Below, piece after piece: positions 37,662-50,054 of a stretch of DNA of 64,000 nucleotides (position 1 is the first letter of the stretch; every line of letters begins with the position of its first letter). The DNA comes from Torreya grandis (Eukaryota; Streptophyta; Pinopsida; Cupressales; Taxaceae). A model generated the notes under the pieces. It did not search any database, was not told the DNA's origin, and saw only the letters and a program-made list of their open reading frames with translations. A program made the translations under genes and the position numbers. The DNA lies in NCBI GenBank assembly GCA_037957365.1, contig JARHVA010002125.1, positions 2,183,001 to 2,247,000 of the forward strand. Direction: 5' to 3'.

Positions 37662-40554
37662 AGTTGGTGTTCTTGATTTACACCCTAGCTGAGAAGAGGA
37701 TTATTTAGGTCCTCTTACTCAAATATATTCCAACATGGGATTGATCCTAGGCTATGGATATCTTAATAATGGATTAGACATCTGGAGAAGGCTAGCTTCC
37801 TTTTGGATATATCACCTATACTAAACCTAAGATAACACTTGCTTAGAAAAGAGATAAATATTTTAACAATAAATTATGAAATCATGTAAAAAATGTGATG
37901 TACCAATGATTCAATCACTCAAACTCACACAAGACACACTATAGGATGCATTCAAGACTAAAACAAATCACTGACATTAGTATTTCATAAAAGGGCATGA
38001 ACCAATTATACTATGGGAGGGAAATTATCCATTTCCAAAACTAACCAAGAGACTATATATTTCACTTAGAATGACCTGTGAGGATTGCTAAAACAATTCA
38101 TGAAGGTGATAAAAACTCAAATAAAGATAAGGAAATCATACATTCACTTGACCACATTAATGAATTTATAAGACACACTTCAATTTAGTTATAAAATGGA
38201 GGAATCTAGTCTTTTATTGCTTTAAATTGGTATTTTAGTACAAATTTTGGTAGATTTTGGTCATACCAAAATAGATGGATCCATTTCAAGGCTTGTAAGC
38301 CTATATTTGTAGAAAAGGGAAAGAGAGAGAGAGAGAGTTATGCATTGAAAGATCCCCAACCACTTTCAATGGATTAACACCAATTTTAGGATGCTAAATC
38401 ATGACCTTATTAATAAGGAATAAATTCTATAAAATAATTGAATGCTCATTGTCCTTATCTATCCACCTAGTGTCCTTTTTAGAACTGCATGTCATCTTTA
38501 CTTGATATACTTATGAGGACCAAATATTCATATCCTAGAACTGATAGAGCCATGATTGGTCTATTGTAGGTAGTGGTTTGTCGAGGGTATGGCCATGCCC
38601 AAGGATGAGATGCTCCTTCATTAATTATAAATATATACCCCTATTTAAAAAATTAACCCAAGTCTATTATAGACAAAAACTAATGAAAACATTAGTTTTC
38701 CCATAGTATTAATTTTGATATATGAAATTTGTCAAGTATTTAATCTTGATTTGTCAACAAGATACCACCCTTTTGGTCTATGCTAGGTCTAAAAGACCTA
38801 TTTTATTTCTATGGGGATCTCCTAACAATGTTTGGCCTTGCTTGTTCAACTTGGATCATGCTTGAGCTCTATTCCCTTTGTATTTATTCACCTTGGTCAA
38901 AAAATACCCTGTCATCCTTCATTAAAAGTCTTGGCTCTATTTTATTTGATTGGTCATCAAAAATTGACTTGGATCATTGACCTGTTGACTTTGTTCTCAC
39001 TCTATTAATATTACTCTATACAAATGAACATTGATCATTGACTTGTATCCAATCTAACATGATTATGCTAATTATCAATAAAACATTTACCTTTGAGATT
39101 CCCTAACCCTTTTGACCCTCTGATCAAAGTTAAATTTGAATTTGTGATTGAATGTGAGCCATTAGATCTACCTAGACCCATTATCTTATCAGTCACCATT
39201 TGCCATTGGATCTTTTTTTGATTAAACACTGACCATTGATCATAAATGTTTGAAATCAAACAAATACTTCAAAAATATTTACTTTGATGTTTACGTACCT
39301 ATATTTGATGTTTGCATGAATATATTTAATGTCCATGTTACCATCAGTAATATTTTTTGAAAACTAATGGTCAATTACCATGAATTAAATTTGACACTCA
39401 CATAATCATCATTTGATGTATGTGAGAATGCCGATGATGTCTATGAGACCATAAATATTTAGACCCCAATGGATAAATGATGAGATTTACTTTGAAATTT
39501 GCATGAACATATCCAAAACATTTGAAATCTAATATCTATTTGCCATGGCCTAAATTTGATAGTCGTGTGAACATATTATCAACTTTTTGACCTTACATGT
39601 GCCATTAGATCTTTATTTTGACTAAATATAGACCATTGATCTTGGACCCATTTGAATACAAATGACTATTTTCCATGGCTTAAACTTTGAAATCTATGTG
39701 AATGTATTTGACATTTGCATGATTGTCACTACATATTTCAAAACCAATAGTCATTTTCTATGCTTGAATTTGACACTTGTGCACTTGTCATCTCTCTGAT
39801 AGATCAACCTTGCCAAAAAAAATAATTATGTCAAATATTTTGCATCGAGCATTTTGTCTTAGAATTATTTCTTTAGGATTTTTGTCTTAGCCACTTTTCC
39901 CCAAAAAATGAGTCTTTAAGACTTCTATTTCAGACAATTTGTCTGAAATAAAATAATAATTAGCCTTTTTGCATCAAAAATTTTATTTGAAAGAATTTTG
40001 TCCTTGGTAAAATTGTTGCAAAATAATTTTCTTGAAGGAAATACTTATGCCTCAATTTTTTTTCTAAAAGATACATGCCTTCAGGACCTTTATCTCAAAC
40101 AATTTATCTGAGAGAAATCCCAACACTTAGCCTTTTAAAAGCCCAAAATAATTAATACTTAGCCAAATAAAAATTTAAATAATCTGGATAAAATAAATTG
40201 AATTTAGATATTAAGCCTTAATTTGAACTTGTGAGAGAAACTATTTTTTATATTTTGAATGCTTGAATAAACTTTGAGGATTGTGCAACTTGTCCCTGAC
40301 TTTTGATTTACTTGGTTTCACCATGAAACCTACTCAAGAACTTTCTCTTTGATCTATATAATTATCCCCCAAATATTGAAAAAAATATACTTTAAGTTAA
40401 CTTAAAGTGTTTAAAAATCTTTGTATGTTACATGTGATCATTGGATCACTCATTCCATCCAAAAAAATTGCTCAAGCCTTACTCCATATTTGATCTTCAA
40501 GACACTACACTATATTTAGGCATGTTTTCTATGTAGGAAAAAAATTATCTAACA
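37662..40554 (-). repeat. Element C 3' LTR
   Basis: 2,893 bp, a direct repeat of 47,003-50,049. On the minus strand it begins TGTTAG; its other terminus has drifted from CA to CT. It holds a short (AG)9 run at 38,320-38,337, 'aaatttgacactcacataatcatcatttgatg'-type motifs at about 39,290-39,780 (shown only by type) and a 'gtctgaaa/gacttttgtct' block at 39,830-40,120. Confidence 0.88.
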
Positions 40555-40823
40555 TCTTTGGAAACTCACAATGGTTTCATGCCTAATATGCTTGATAACT
40601 CAGACCATTTACATGATACAGAGACCATTTATAAATAATACATTTGTTCCATAACCATAACAAACCTCTTGACTAAAAAGACAAAATAATTCCACCAAAA
40701 TAGGGAAGGAACCTAATGTGAAAATAATGCACTTATTTGGGACAAAAAAAAATTAAACTAATGTGTTAGAAAAAACAACACTTGGAGGAAAGTAAATAAA
40801 CTATGTAAAAGGAACTTAGTTCC

Positions 40824-41110
40824 TTAATAACAATGTTTCAAATGTATCTCATTGATTGGGATATGAATCTCATCACCATCCATTTTTGTAAGTTGGAAAA
40901 TGTTGAGGGATTTATAGCAAGAGATTATATATACACCACTCCAAAGAGAGTCAAACTTTTTATACCTTCCTAGCTTATCTCTATCCTCATCCCACTTGAG
41001 GACCAAATTTCTTTCTTGAAAACTAATTGAATAAGCTCCTTTGTCAAAATATCTCTTTACCATGTCTTGGTGGGCTTCCATATCCAACATGGACCAATGA
41101 TTTATATCTT
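40824..41110 (-). pseudogene. INT: Integrase C-terminal segment, element C
   Basis: The best preserved piece of element C's pol, open from 41,090 to 40,824 on the minus strand. It reads FQERNLVLKWDEDRDKLGRYKKF and DSLWSGVYIISCYK, the basic and aromatic segment after the integrase core, which contacts DNA and helps target integration. It ends with HIPINEIHLKHCY and a stop, the normal end of the polyprotein. It follows the core at 41,130-41,900 in the right order. I see no clear chromodomain after it, so it is not an obvious chromovirus. Confidence 0.85.
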
Positions 41111-41129
41111 CTAACTCTAAAAACTTATA

Positions 41130-41900
41130 AAATCTGATTTATATTGGCTCATTTTCCAAAATCTCAAGTTGAAGCATTAATTCTAAAGTAGGGAATTCAA
41201 GACAAATAGGCATTCTTGCTTCCTTACCATATACTAGCTTGTATGGAGAATTGGCTATTAACCTTTTATAGGTGATCTTGTCAACCCACAGAGTTGACTT
41301 TAATTTGAGATTCTATGACCTTTGATTGTCTTCAAAAAAATTTCATATGATCTTTAACAAATTTTTATTAGTGGAGTCAGTAAGACCATTGCCTTGTGGG
41401 TAATAGTTCGATGAGGTACTGAGAAAATACTATGTTAAACTACCCATTGGCTGATATTAGACCCTATAAAAGCCATAATATTGTCATAAATAATGTTTGA
41501 AGGAAATCCAAATTTGGTAAGTAAACCTTCACATTAAGTCCAAAACATTGGTTTCATTGGCTTCTTTCAATGCCATTACATCTGTCTATCTAGTAAAATA
41601 ATCTATAGTAGTTACAATCTATTTATGTCCTAATATTAAAGGGGGGTTAATGATACCAATAAATTCCAATCACCATTGAACAAAGGGTTGATTCACTGAA
41701 ACTAGTTGGAGAGGTAAGGCTACAAGCTTAACTTTCTAAACAACCATACCATATTGTCGACATTTCCTAATCCATGCATGACAATCACCAAACATACTTA
41801 GCTAGTAATACCCACCTCTCATGATCTTATGGGCTTGATCTTTGTTGAATAATTCCCTCCACCATGACCATCATGGAGTTGTTCAAGCATTTTTTGTGTT
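41130..41900 (-). pseudogene. INT: Integrase core with zinc region, element C
   Basis: This would insert the element's cDNA into the genome. On the minus strand the reading, with frameshifts, gives CHAWIRKCRQYGMVV (the Cys pair of the N-terminal zinc region), then VALPLQLVSVNQPF, then an INPP-LILGHKQ-like start of the catalytic core and TKFGFPSNIIYDNIMAF. It ends in a NSPYKLVYGKEARMPICL-type segment. The order and spacing are those of a Ty3 integrase. The first catalytic Asp region is garbled and the GTEF-like second Asp region reads NIMAF, so it is inactive. Several stops interrupt it. Confidence 0.82.
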
Positions 41901-42199
41901 TGATGTGGCTCTATGCACCTTAGTAACATGATATTGATATCCTTTTTGAACACATTATCAATAATAAGAGAAGGAATTAATTGTAATATAAAATATCTTC
42001 TCTTTAAAGGGGTTAGATGAGAAGGATAAACACCATCTTATAAGTATATTACCATATCTTGGAACTAGCAAGAAGGTGAGGTGTGATCATTTGTAACTTT
42101 TTCATCATTTGACACCATAACCACCCCATTGGCCTCTTGAAAGTCTTGAGATAGATGTTAATAAATTCCATTGCCTCTAATCAAATTCATGAACTTTAT

Positions 42200-42600
42200 C
42201 TCAACATAATATTCCATGACTTTGGTTATCCAACCAACTCTTTTATCATTTATATCCTTGTTCAAGAGGAAATTCTTGACACTTGGATGCGTAACCATCA
42301 AATGTATCTTATTATTGGATAAAAAGTACTTAAACTTCTTAAGAGACCTTATGATTGAAAGTACATGCTTCTCAACAAAATAATACCTTGTTTCATATTT
42401 TTCTAAGCCTTGACTAAAAAAGGATATTGGCTACTCTAAATTCTCTTAATTCTACTACATGAGAATACCTAAAATAGTGTCAATATTATCATAAGTGTAC
42501 AAGAAGAAATCCTTTGTGAAATCAGGGTTTAATAGTGTAGGAGCACTAGATATGGCTTTCTTTATCTCTTAAAAACTTCCTACTCCTTATTTGAACTAGT
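42200..42600 (-). pseudogene. RH: RNase H (RT-linked), element C
   Basis: This is the RNase H directly after RT, which removes the RNA strand during reverse transcription. With frameshifts the minus strand reads an FSQGLEKYETRYYFVEKH-like stretch, then LSIIRSLKKFKYFLSNNKIHLMV, and VGWITKVMEYYVEIKFM. These are the standard late RNase H helices of Ty3 elements. Catalytic residues cannot be followed through the frameshifts. It sits between RT and integrase, as expected. Confidence 0.7.
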
Positions 42601-42689
42601 TGAAAATTTGACCCTTCTTTAGCATGGCTGTGAGTGGCCTAACTAAAGTATCAAACTTTGAAATGTATCTTCTTATGAAATTGATATTG

Positions 42690-43420
42690 CCTAAAAAGCT
42701 TTGCAAGGCTTTCTTGTGTTTAGGCAAGGAGAGTGAAATAATTTAATCTATCCTATTAGGATCTATACTCATATAATGATTTGAAATCATATGTAAAATA
42801 ATCTTACCTTCATGAACTAAAAAGACACTCTTTTTGGGATTTAGAGATATCCCAAATCTATCTACATTTTAAAAAAACTTACTCAAGGTGAATCATGTGC
42901 TCAGTTGTGCCATCAGAGAATACTATTATGTCATCCAAATAAACAAGTATGAACTTGTTAATGAGACCTTGGAATGCCTTATCCATGGCTTTATGAAAAG
43001 TTTCTCTAGTATTAGATAAACTAAATGGAATCTTCCTAAATGCAAATTTTCCCTGCTTTATGGTGAAGGCTATTTTGAACTAGTCTTCTTCTTTCACCAA
43101 AAGATGATTATAATCATTTTAGCCATCCAACAAGGAGAACCTTTTTGAACCTGCAAATAACTATAAAATTTTCTCCATTAATGGTAATGGATGGTGGTAT
43201 TTAATGGAGGCCTTGTTAAGGTCATGGAAGTCAACACACAGTCTAATGTTGCCTTTCTTTTTCCATACTAAAACAAGATTTTCCACCCAAGTTGAGTGCT
43301 TAATTGGAAATATTATAGCTAACTTAATGATCTTATGAAGCTCAACTCTGATCAAAGGTTCAATTTTTAGGTTAATAGGCCTTAGTATTTATATTAATAG
43401 CCTAGTCTAAGCCTTTAACT
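42690..43420 (-). pseudogene. RT: Reverse transcriptase, element C
   Basis: Copies element RNA into DNA. On the minus strand 43,355-43,161 is open and reads IIFPIKHSTWVENLVLVWKK, then IRLCVDFHDLNKASIKYH and PLPLMEKIL, the finger region of a Ty3 RT. After frameshifts it continues with a DYNHLLVKEEDQFKIAFT-like palm segment. The catalytic box NKFILVYLDDIIVFS has codons for YLDD at 42,930-42,941, so the Asp pair is intact. Stops occur on both sides. It is downstream of an RNase H-like domain rather than directly after the protease, which is the unusual arrangement in this element. The family call is certain. Confidence 0.93.
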
Positions 43421-43879
43421 CAATGGTATGTTAAGCTAGAATTGGATCAATCCCTTTAAGGTCACTATACTACCATGTAAAGACATCTGCAAAACTTGAA
43501 CATAACTTAATAAAATTTTCCTTCTCTAAAAATGTGCAAACTTTGCTCAAATTTAAGATCTTACTAGTTTTAATCTCCACATTTGTATGTTATTCTTCCT
43601 TAGTTAATAAAGAAAACTTTTATTTTCTCAATTCATCATCTCTATTGAATATGTTTTCAAGGGTGACCAAACCTTTAGGAAATGTATTTGTCTTTAGCTA
43701 TACAATCTGGTCACCATACTATTATGAGAACTTGTCTTAGTTCCTTGACGAAAACTTAACTTCTTTTTATAAGAACTTGACAATCTGACTATCATCTTGA
43801 AATACTTGCCAATTTTCATTGTTGTCTAGGATAGAAGGCCTTACAATCACCTTGATGTGTGATTAAGCATTTTCATTCT

Positions 43880-44290
43880 TTGTGTCATCTGGGATATTGA
43901 ATTATGACCTAACAGCAACTAACATGTCTCCATGTTTGTTCTTATTTCTTGATATGACATAAATATTGAAAGCTTGAAAGTATTTAGGTAAGTCCCATAC
44001 TCTATGCTTATAGAAACTAAGAAATGGATTTGTGCATATGTTTATACCTCTTACTTGGTGAACTACTAGTTTACTATAACCAAAAAATTGTAAGATACTG
44101 ACCTTCATCTTTCTTGCCCATAGCAAACCATGCACTAGTGCTTCATATTTAGCAACATTATTGGAATAACCAAACTAAAACTTGAGATAATATAAATACC
44201 TTTGATAGGTTGGAGAAATTAACATCATTCTAGCCCTAGTGCCATGTTTGTTTCTAAATCCATCAAAATATAATTGCCATAGGCCATCAC
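43880..44290 (-). pseudogene. aRH: Extra RNase H (aRNH-type) between protease and RT, element C
   Basis: Minus-strand RNase H of the kind found as a second copy in Tat-lineage plant Ty3 elements (archaeal-type RNase H). It reads WQLYFDGFRNKHGTRARMML, then SPTYQRYLYYLKF, a stop, NNVAKYEALVHGLLWARKMK, and FFGYSKLVVHQVRGI. The first Asp (FDG) and the Glu (KYEAL) are kept. The third position, normally GDS, is GYS, so the site is broken. It continues to RVWDLPKYFQAFNIYVISRN. It follows the protease and precedes RT at 43,420, whereas element D has its copy after the RT-linked RNase H. As far as I recall, the protease/RNase H/RT order occurs in some plant polyproteins, so it is unusual but perhaps not new. 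Confidence 0.85.
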
Positions 44291-44471
44291 TAGGCTGATC
44301 ATCCTTCATCAAAGCTAGAATTGGTGTATCATTTTCATGAAGGAAATAGACACCAAGTACTTATTATTCAATTAAATTGTATGGAAAATGATCATGCAAA
44401 TCATATGCCCACTCATCAAGGAAAAGATATAGAACTCCATCTAAAGGTGACTTAGTTTCCACCTCACTATT

Positions 44472-44792
44472 TTATAGTACCTTATTTGAGATAACACAGT
44501 TAGTATTCACCATACTTGGAATATATGAATCAAAATGAAATATTAAAATAGGTTTAAAATGTATTTCTACCTTATTACCATACTTGGTCTTGAACATTAA
44601 ATATGTCAAATCAGCTATCAAATATCTTCCAATCTTTGAAGTAAAGTCTCTTGACAAACACATGGCAAAATAGGGAGGTAAGTCCACTACTACTACTACT
44701 ACATCTTAGTGAATGGTACCATTGGGTAAAGCATGTAATGCCAACTTTAGATCCTTGATTATGCCTAATATCTTTGTTGGTGACCCATCTAA
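44472..44792 (-). pseudogene. Protease-RNase H connector, element C
   Basis: Continues the polyprotein after the protease. It reads ILGIIKDLKLALHALPN, a run of Val codons from a (TAC)n-like repeat near 44,685-44,700, then VDLPPYFAMCLSRDFTSKIG, which corresponds to the last protease strand (normally a LSR-like turn). The rest is a variable linker. Open from 44,687 to 44,472. Confidence 0.65.
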
Positions 44793-44990
44793 TTACAATA
44801 ACCACTTATTATTCAACTCATAGATAAGACCTAACTTGTCTGAAATTAGCTTGGGCATGATAGTGTTACTAACTACACTATCTACCATATAATTATGGAC
44901 TAAGAAATCACCAACTATTAAAGAGAGATAGAAGGGAGGGGTTTTTTTGTACTCAACATTGTGTTTTTCCATCTTTGTCATGTTATGTAC
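44793..44990 (-). pseudogene. PR: Aspartic protease, element C
   Basis: Processes the Gag-Pol chain. On the minus strand 44,981-44,793 is open and reads TPPFYLSLIVGDFLVHNYMVDSVVSNTIMPKLISDKLGL. In that segment the active-site triad DSG is DSV, with the Asp kept and Gly changed, followed by the usual NxMP strand. The preceding PPFYLSL start is typical of this protease family. It lies between the Gag linker and the extra RNase H. The length matches the N-terminal half of the domain; the rest is in the next entry. Confidence 0.85.
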
Positions 44991-44999
44991 CTACTGATT

Positions 45000-46120
45000 G
45001 GGTTACTTAGTAGGATTATCTAAATTGGCCAAGATAGCTCCTTGGTTTTCAACTAGTTCTTTAGACACCTTAAGAGTTGAAATATCTTGAATGAGCATGA
45101 TTTTTTGCCCTTGACTAGCAAGGGAATCTCACATGTTGATGCTAACATGTGATTTATTCATTTGATCTATTATTCTAAAAGAGGCTCCACTAACCTTTGG
45201 TTGTAACTTTTGAACCATTGGTTGTTTTATAATTAGAGGCATTTGGGGAACCTTCCATGCCTCTACATTCTGGTTCTTCTATGTTATAGGGACACTAGGT
45301 TGATCCTTGAAACTCTTAGGAACAAAATTAGGAACACTATAATAATTACTCACATCTGTAAGCTTCCTCAACTACTCTTCTTTTAGCTCTAGTTAGAGTT
45401 GTAACTTGACCATTTGTGTTACTAGTTTCACCAATTTTATTGAATATAATATGATCATCCAATTGCCAATTAACATTGATGGCATTAGGCTGCCCTCAAA
45501 CTTGTTGAGCCTCTCTTTGGGATGCCATATTAATGTTTTGATACTGACTTGATTCAAGAAAAAAATCAGTCTTATGTGCATTTATGGCATAGTAATATCC
45601 TATGATATTAAGGCTTGGTTTTGAGTGTCATTTGGATTGAATGGATACCAACCTAAATCCTGCATCAAGTTATTTTGAGGAATAATAGATTTTGAAGTGG
45701 AAGCTACATTAGGATCAAGGGATGCATATGGATTAATTTGTCTTATATCCCCTTGGTTTTTGTTAAGGTTACCTATTGTCCTTAAAACCTTGATAATGAG
45801 GTATTTGATTATTTAAGGATTGATAAGTGTTCTAGTTTTGGTGCTGATAAGGCCTACCTTGGTACTGTTGTATCTTGAGTTGAATAATTTCAATCCCAAA
45901 ATATTGTAGCATATTTTTTAGATCTGTGATCTCACTAACTTGATTAGAAGGGGCTATAACTTGGGATTTTAGAGATAGGATAGGAGTTATATATGGGATT
46001 TGAGAAACTTGAGGGGGAGGAATTGGTTACATTTCTCAAAATATTGGCATTAGAGTCCTTAGTGCAAGTTTAATGTCTTGTATCAAGCTATTTTATTATC
46101 TTATTACAAGTTCATAGGCA
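45000..46120 (-). pseudogene. gag: Gag C-terminal region and linker, element C
   Basis: Decayed continuation of Gag. Recognisable stretches on the minus strand are a Pro/Ile-rich segment, NQVSEITDLKNMLQYFGIEI near 45,880-45,945 (a coiled-coil-like helix) and a Gln/Tyr/Asn-rich region. A short open stretch lies at 45,581-45,393. I did not find a clear zinc knuckle. Stops are frequent. Confidence 0.6.
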
Positions 46121-46680
46121 TTTAGAAAATTATTACCACCCATGGATTATATCATGACATTAATATCAAAATTGAGAGCATTTAAATAAAAAAAATGTAT
46201 ACTCTAGAGATGCTCTAACCAATGCAGGGATCCTAGTCTATATCTTTTGGAATATAAGGTTAAAATTAGACATGAATTCATGGGGGTACCTTTTTATGGT
46301 AGTCAATTGTTCAACCAATGATAGGTGATCAAACTTGTCTTCAAATTATTTAACTAATATTGCACCTAAATCATCCTAGGTAGCAATGGAGGTTAAAGGA
46401 AGATTCCTATACCATTTTAATGCTTTTCCCCTGAAGGAAGTAGCAAGTATCCTGATAGCCACATTATCTTAAATAATATTATGAATAGAGAAAAGGTTGG
46501 AAGCATATTGAATATGCTTGATAACAATAGTTTTATCCCATTCTAATGAGAATAAATGGATACTCTTTAAAGCAAAGATAGGGATATTATCATATTGGGA
46601 CAAATTCAGGGGACTACCCCTACTAAATGGAATAAACACTTGATTCCTAATTGCCATTTGGGCAAAAGGGATCTGGATTA
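46121..46680 (-). pseudogene. gag: Retrotransposon Gag core, element C
   Basis: The Retrotrans_gag core that assembles the particle. The minus strand reads SNLFSIHNII, then DNVAIRILATSFRGKALKWY and RNLPLTSIATWDDLGAILVK, then FEDKFDHLSLVEQLTTIKR and FNLIFQKI. This is the full helix series of the family: the acidic helix, the G-A-W-Y helix, the W-DL helix and the late F-N-I helix. Codons for FRGKALKWY lie within 46,381-46,440. A stop follows HNII, and others occur. The N-terminal open stretch is 46,657-46,469. It lies about 320 bases inside the 5' LTR, a normal leader. Confidence 0.88.
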
Positions 46681-46982
46681 TGGGGAAAATAAATTAGACT
46701 AAAAAATAGGATGACCAAGAGGTAAAAATTTCTTCTAAGGATAGGGTCTTGTATTATTGAATCTTTCTTTTTTTAATAATTATAAGGTAGATCAATAAAT
46801 TCAAAAGGAATACCTTGACTTGATGACCTTGTTGTAACCTTTGGCATAAAAACACTATCTAAAAGATGCTATGAACTCTACAACTTGAAGGATATTTAAT
46901 TTATGATGATGGTAGATGTCTCCTTCCTTTGCAATTTATTATTCTCAATTTTCAAACTTCAATTATGCCAAGGAAACTTTGT

Positions 46983-47002
46983 CCCACCGAGCATGCCAAA
47001 AT
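46983..47002 (-). promoter_or_regulatory. Primer binding site-like sequence, element C
   Basis: Reading the minus strand just inside the 5' LTR gives TTTGGCATGCTCGGTGGGAC after two spacer bases. The TGG start, 18-base length and position fit a tRNA primer site. I could not name the tRNA with confidence. Confidence 0.65.
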
Positions 47003-47651
47003 TGTTGGTGTTATATATTTGTACCCTAACTAAGAAGAGAATTTTTAGGTCCTCTTACTTAAATCTAGTCTAACATGGGATTGATCCTAGGTTGTGGGTA
47101 TCCTAATAATGGATCAAACATTTAGATAAGGCTGGCTTCCTTTTGGATCTATCATCTATACTAAACCTAAACTAGCACTTACTTGGAAAAGGGAGAGATA
47201 TTTTAACAATATCTTATGAAATCATGTAAAAGAGGTGACACACCAATGATCCAATCACTCAAACTCACACAAGACACACTATGGGATGCATTAAATACTA
47301 CAAAAAATCACTCACATTCAAATTTCATAAAAATTACATGAATTGGCTATAAATATACTATGGAAGGGAAGTTATCCACTTCCAAAAACGACTAATAGAC
47401 CATATATTACATTTATAATGACTTGTGAGGATTTATAAAGTAGTTCATGAAGGTGAAAAAAACTTAAATAAAGACAAGGAAAAAATCAATTCACTTGACC
47501 ACATCAATGAATTTATAAGACACACTTAAATTCAACTACAAAATGGAGGAATCTAATATTTTGTTACTTCAAATAGGTATTTCAATACAAATTTTGATAG
47601 AGTATGGTCATACAAAAAAAGAGGGATCCGCAAGGCTTAGAAGCCTATATT

Positions 47652-47848
<197 letters not shown>

Positions 47849-49500
47849 GAAAGATGCCCAACCAATTTTGATGGATTAACACCAATTTTAGGATGTTGAC
47901 TCATGACCTTATCAATAAGGAACAAATTTTGTAAAATAATTGAATGCTCATTATCCTTATCTATCCATCCAGTGTCCTTAAAAATCCATGTCATCTTTAC
48001 TTGATATGCTTATGCAGAAAAATCTTTATATCTTGGAACTAATAGAGCCATGCTTGGTTTGTTGTAGGTAGTGGTTTGTCAAGGGTATGGCTATGTCCAA
48101 GGATGAGATGCTCCTCCATTAATTGTAAATATTTCCCCCTATTTGGGAAATGACCTTGAGTCTATTATAAATAAAAAATAATTAAAATGTTAGTTTTCCC
48201 ATAGTATTAATGTTGATAGATGAAAATTTATAGGTGTTGAATCTTTATTTATCAAAGAGTTTCCACCTTTTTGGTATGTGTTAGGTCTAAAATAACTATT
48301 TTATTTTTATGGGGCTCTAGTAGCAATGTTTGGTGCTACTGGTTCAACTTGGATAAAGCTCAATCTCTAGTCCCTTTGTATTTATTCACCTAGGTTGAAA
48401 ACTACCCCATCATCTTTCATCAAAATTCCTATATCTATTTTATTTTATTGGACATAAAAAACTAACTTGAATAGTTGACATATTGAATTTGTCCTCACTC
48501 TATCAGTCTTCCTCTATACAAATGAATGATGATCATTGATGTGCAACTAGTATAATGTGCTTATTCCAATTGTCATTCATGTATTTACCTTTGAGATTCA
48601 CTAACCCATTTGACCCTATGATCACCATTATATCTAAATATGTGATTAGACATGAGCCATTAGATCTACCTAGACCCACTATCTTGTTAGTCACTGCCTA
48701 TCGTTAGATCCTTTTTTGATTAAATGCCAACCATTGTTCTTGAATGTTTGAAATAAAATGGATACATAATGAGGATTTAATTTGACATACACATTCCTAT
48801 ATTTGATGTTTATGTGAATGTATTTGATTTCCACATGACTAGTTATAAGATTTTTTGAAAACTAATAGTCATTTACCATGACTTAAATTTAACACTCATG
48901 AAACCATCATTTGACATCCATAGGAACGCCGATGATGTTTGCAAGACAATAAATCTTTGGAACCTAATGGATGAATATTAAGATTTAATTTTACATTTTC
49001 ATGAACATATTCAAGAAATTTAAAATCTAATGACTATTTATCATGGCCTAAATTTGACAGTTGCATGAATGTATTATTGAATTCTTGACCTTATGTGTGT
49101 CATTAGATCTTTCTCAAAATTAAACTTAGAATGTTGATCTTGGACCCATTTGAATACAAATGAATATTTATTATACCTTGAACTTTGACATTTTCATGAA
49201 CATATTTGATGTCTGTGTGATCATCACTACATATTTGAAAACCAATAGTCATTTCTATGCTTGAATTTGACACTTGCATACCCATCATCTCTCTATTGGA
49301 TCAACCTTGCTAAAACAAACAATTTTGTCAGATCTTTTGCATTAGTAATTTTGTCTAAAAACCATTTCCTTGAGATTGTTATCTCAGACACTTTCCCTAA
49401 TAGAAAAGAGTCTTTAGGACTTTTATTTTAGACAATTTGTTTGAAAGAAATCAACACTTTGCCTTTTTACATTAGATATTTTAGCCAAAAAATTTGGTCC

Positions 49501-49532
49501 TTGGGAAAATTGTTATGAAACAATTTTCCCAA
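49501..49532. repeat. Perfect 14-bp inverted repeat in the LTR of C
   Basis: TTGGGAAAATTGTT and its exact complement are separated by ATGA. One-base-bulged pairing continues outward (tcc/agga). The other LTR has a damaged version near 40,013-40,046. Confidence 0.9.
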
Positions 49533-50049
49533 AGGAAATACTTATGCCTCAGACATTTTATGAAAGAAACATGCCTTTGGGACTTTTGTCTTGGATAATT
49601 CATCTGAGATAAATCCCAACACTTAGCCTTTTAAAAATATAAAATAATTAATACTTAGCCAAATAAAAATTGAAATACTTTGGCTAAAAAAACTTGAACT
49701 TAGATTTTAAGCCTGAATTTGAACTTTTGCAAGAAATTACTATTGATATTTTGAATGCTTGAATGAAATTTTGAGGCTTGTACAATTTTTCCTTGACTTT
49801 TGATCTACTTGGTTTCACCATGAAACCTTCTCAAGAACCTTCTCTTTGCTTTGTAGAATTGTCCCTAAAATATTGATAAAATACACTTTAAGTTAAATTA
49901 AAGTGTTCCAAAATATTTGTGTGTTACATGTGATCCTTGGATCACTCATTCTATATAAAAAAATATTCAATCCTTTCTCCATATTTTATCTTTAAGACAC
50001 TGCACTGTATCGAGGCAAGTTTTCTATGTAGGCCAAAAATTGGCTTATA

Positions 50050-50054
50050 ATGAC
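50050..50054 (+). repeat. Target site duplication of element C, right copy (ATGAC)
   Basis: Partner of GTGAC at 37,657-37,661, with one G/A difference. Confidence 0.7.

Noticed and set aside
40824..41110. Chromodomain at the integrase end of element C
   Set aside because: The sequence fits the ordinary integrase C-terminal segment and stops directly after; no aromatic-cage pattern is visible.
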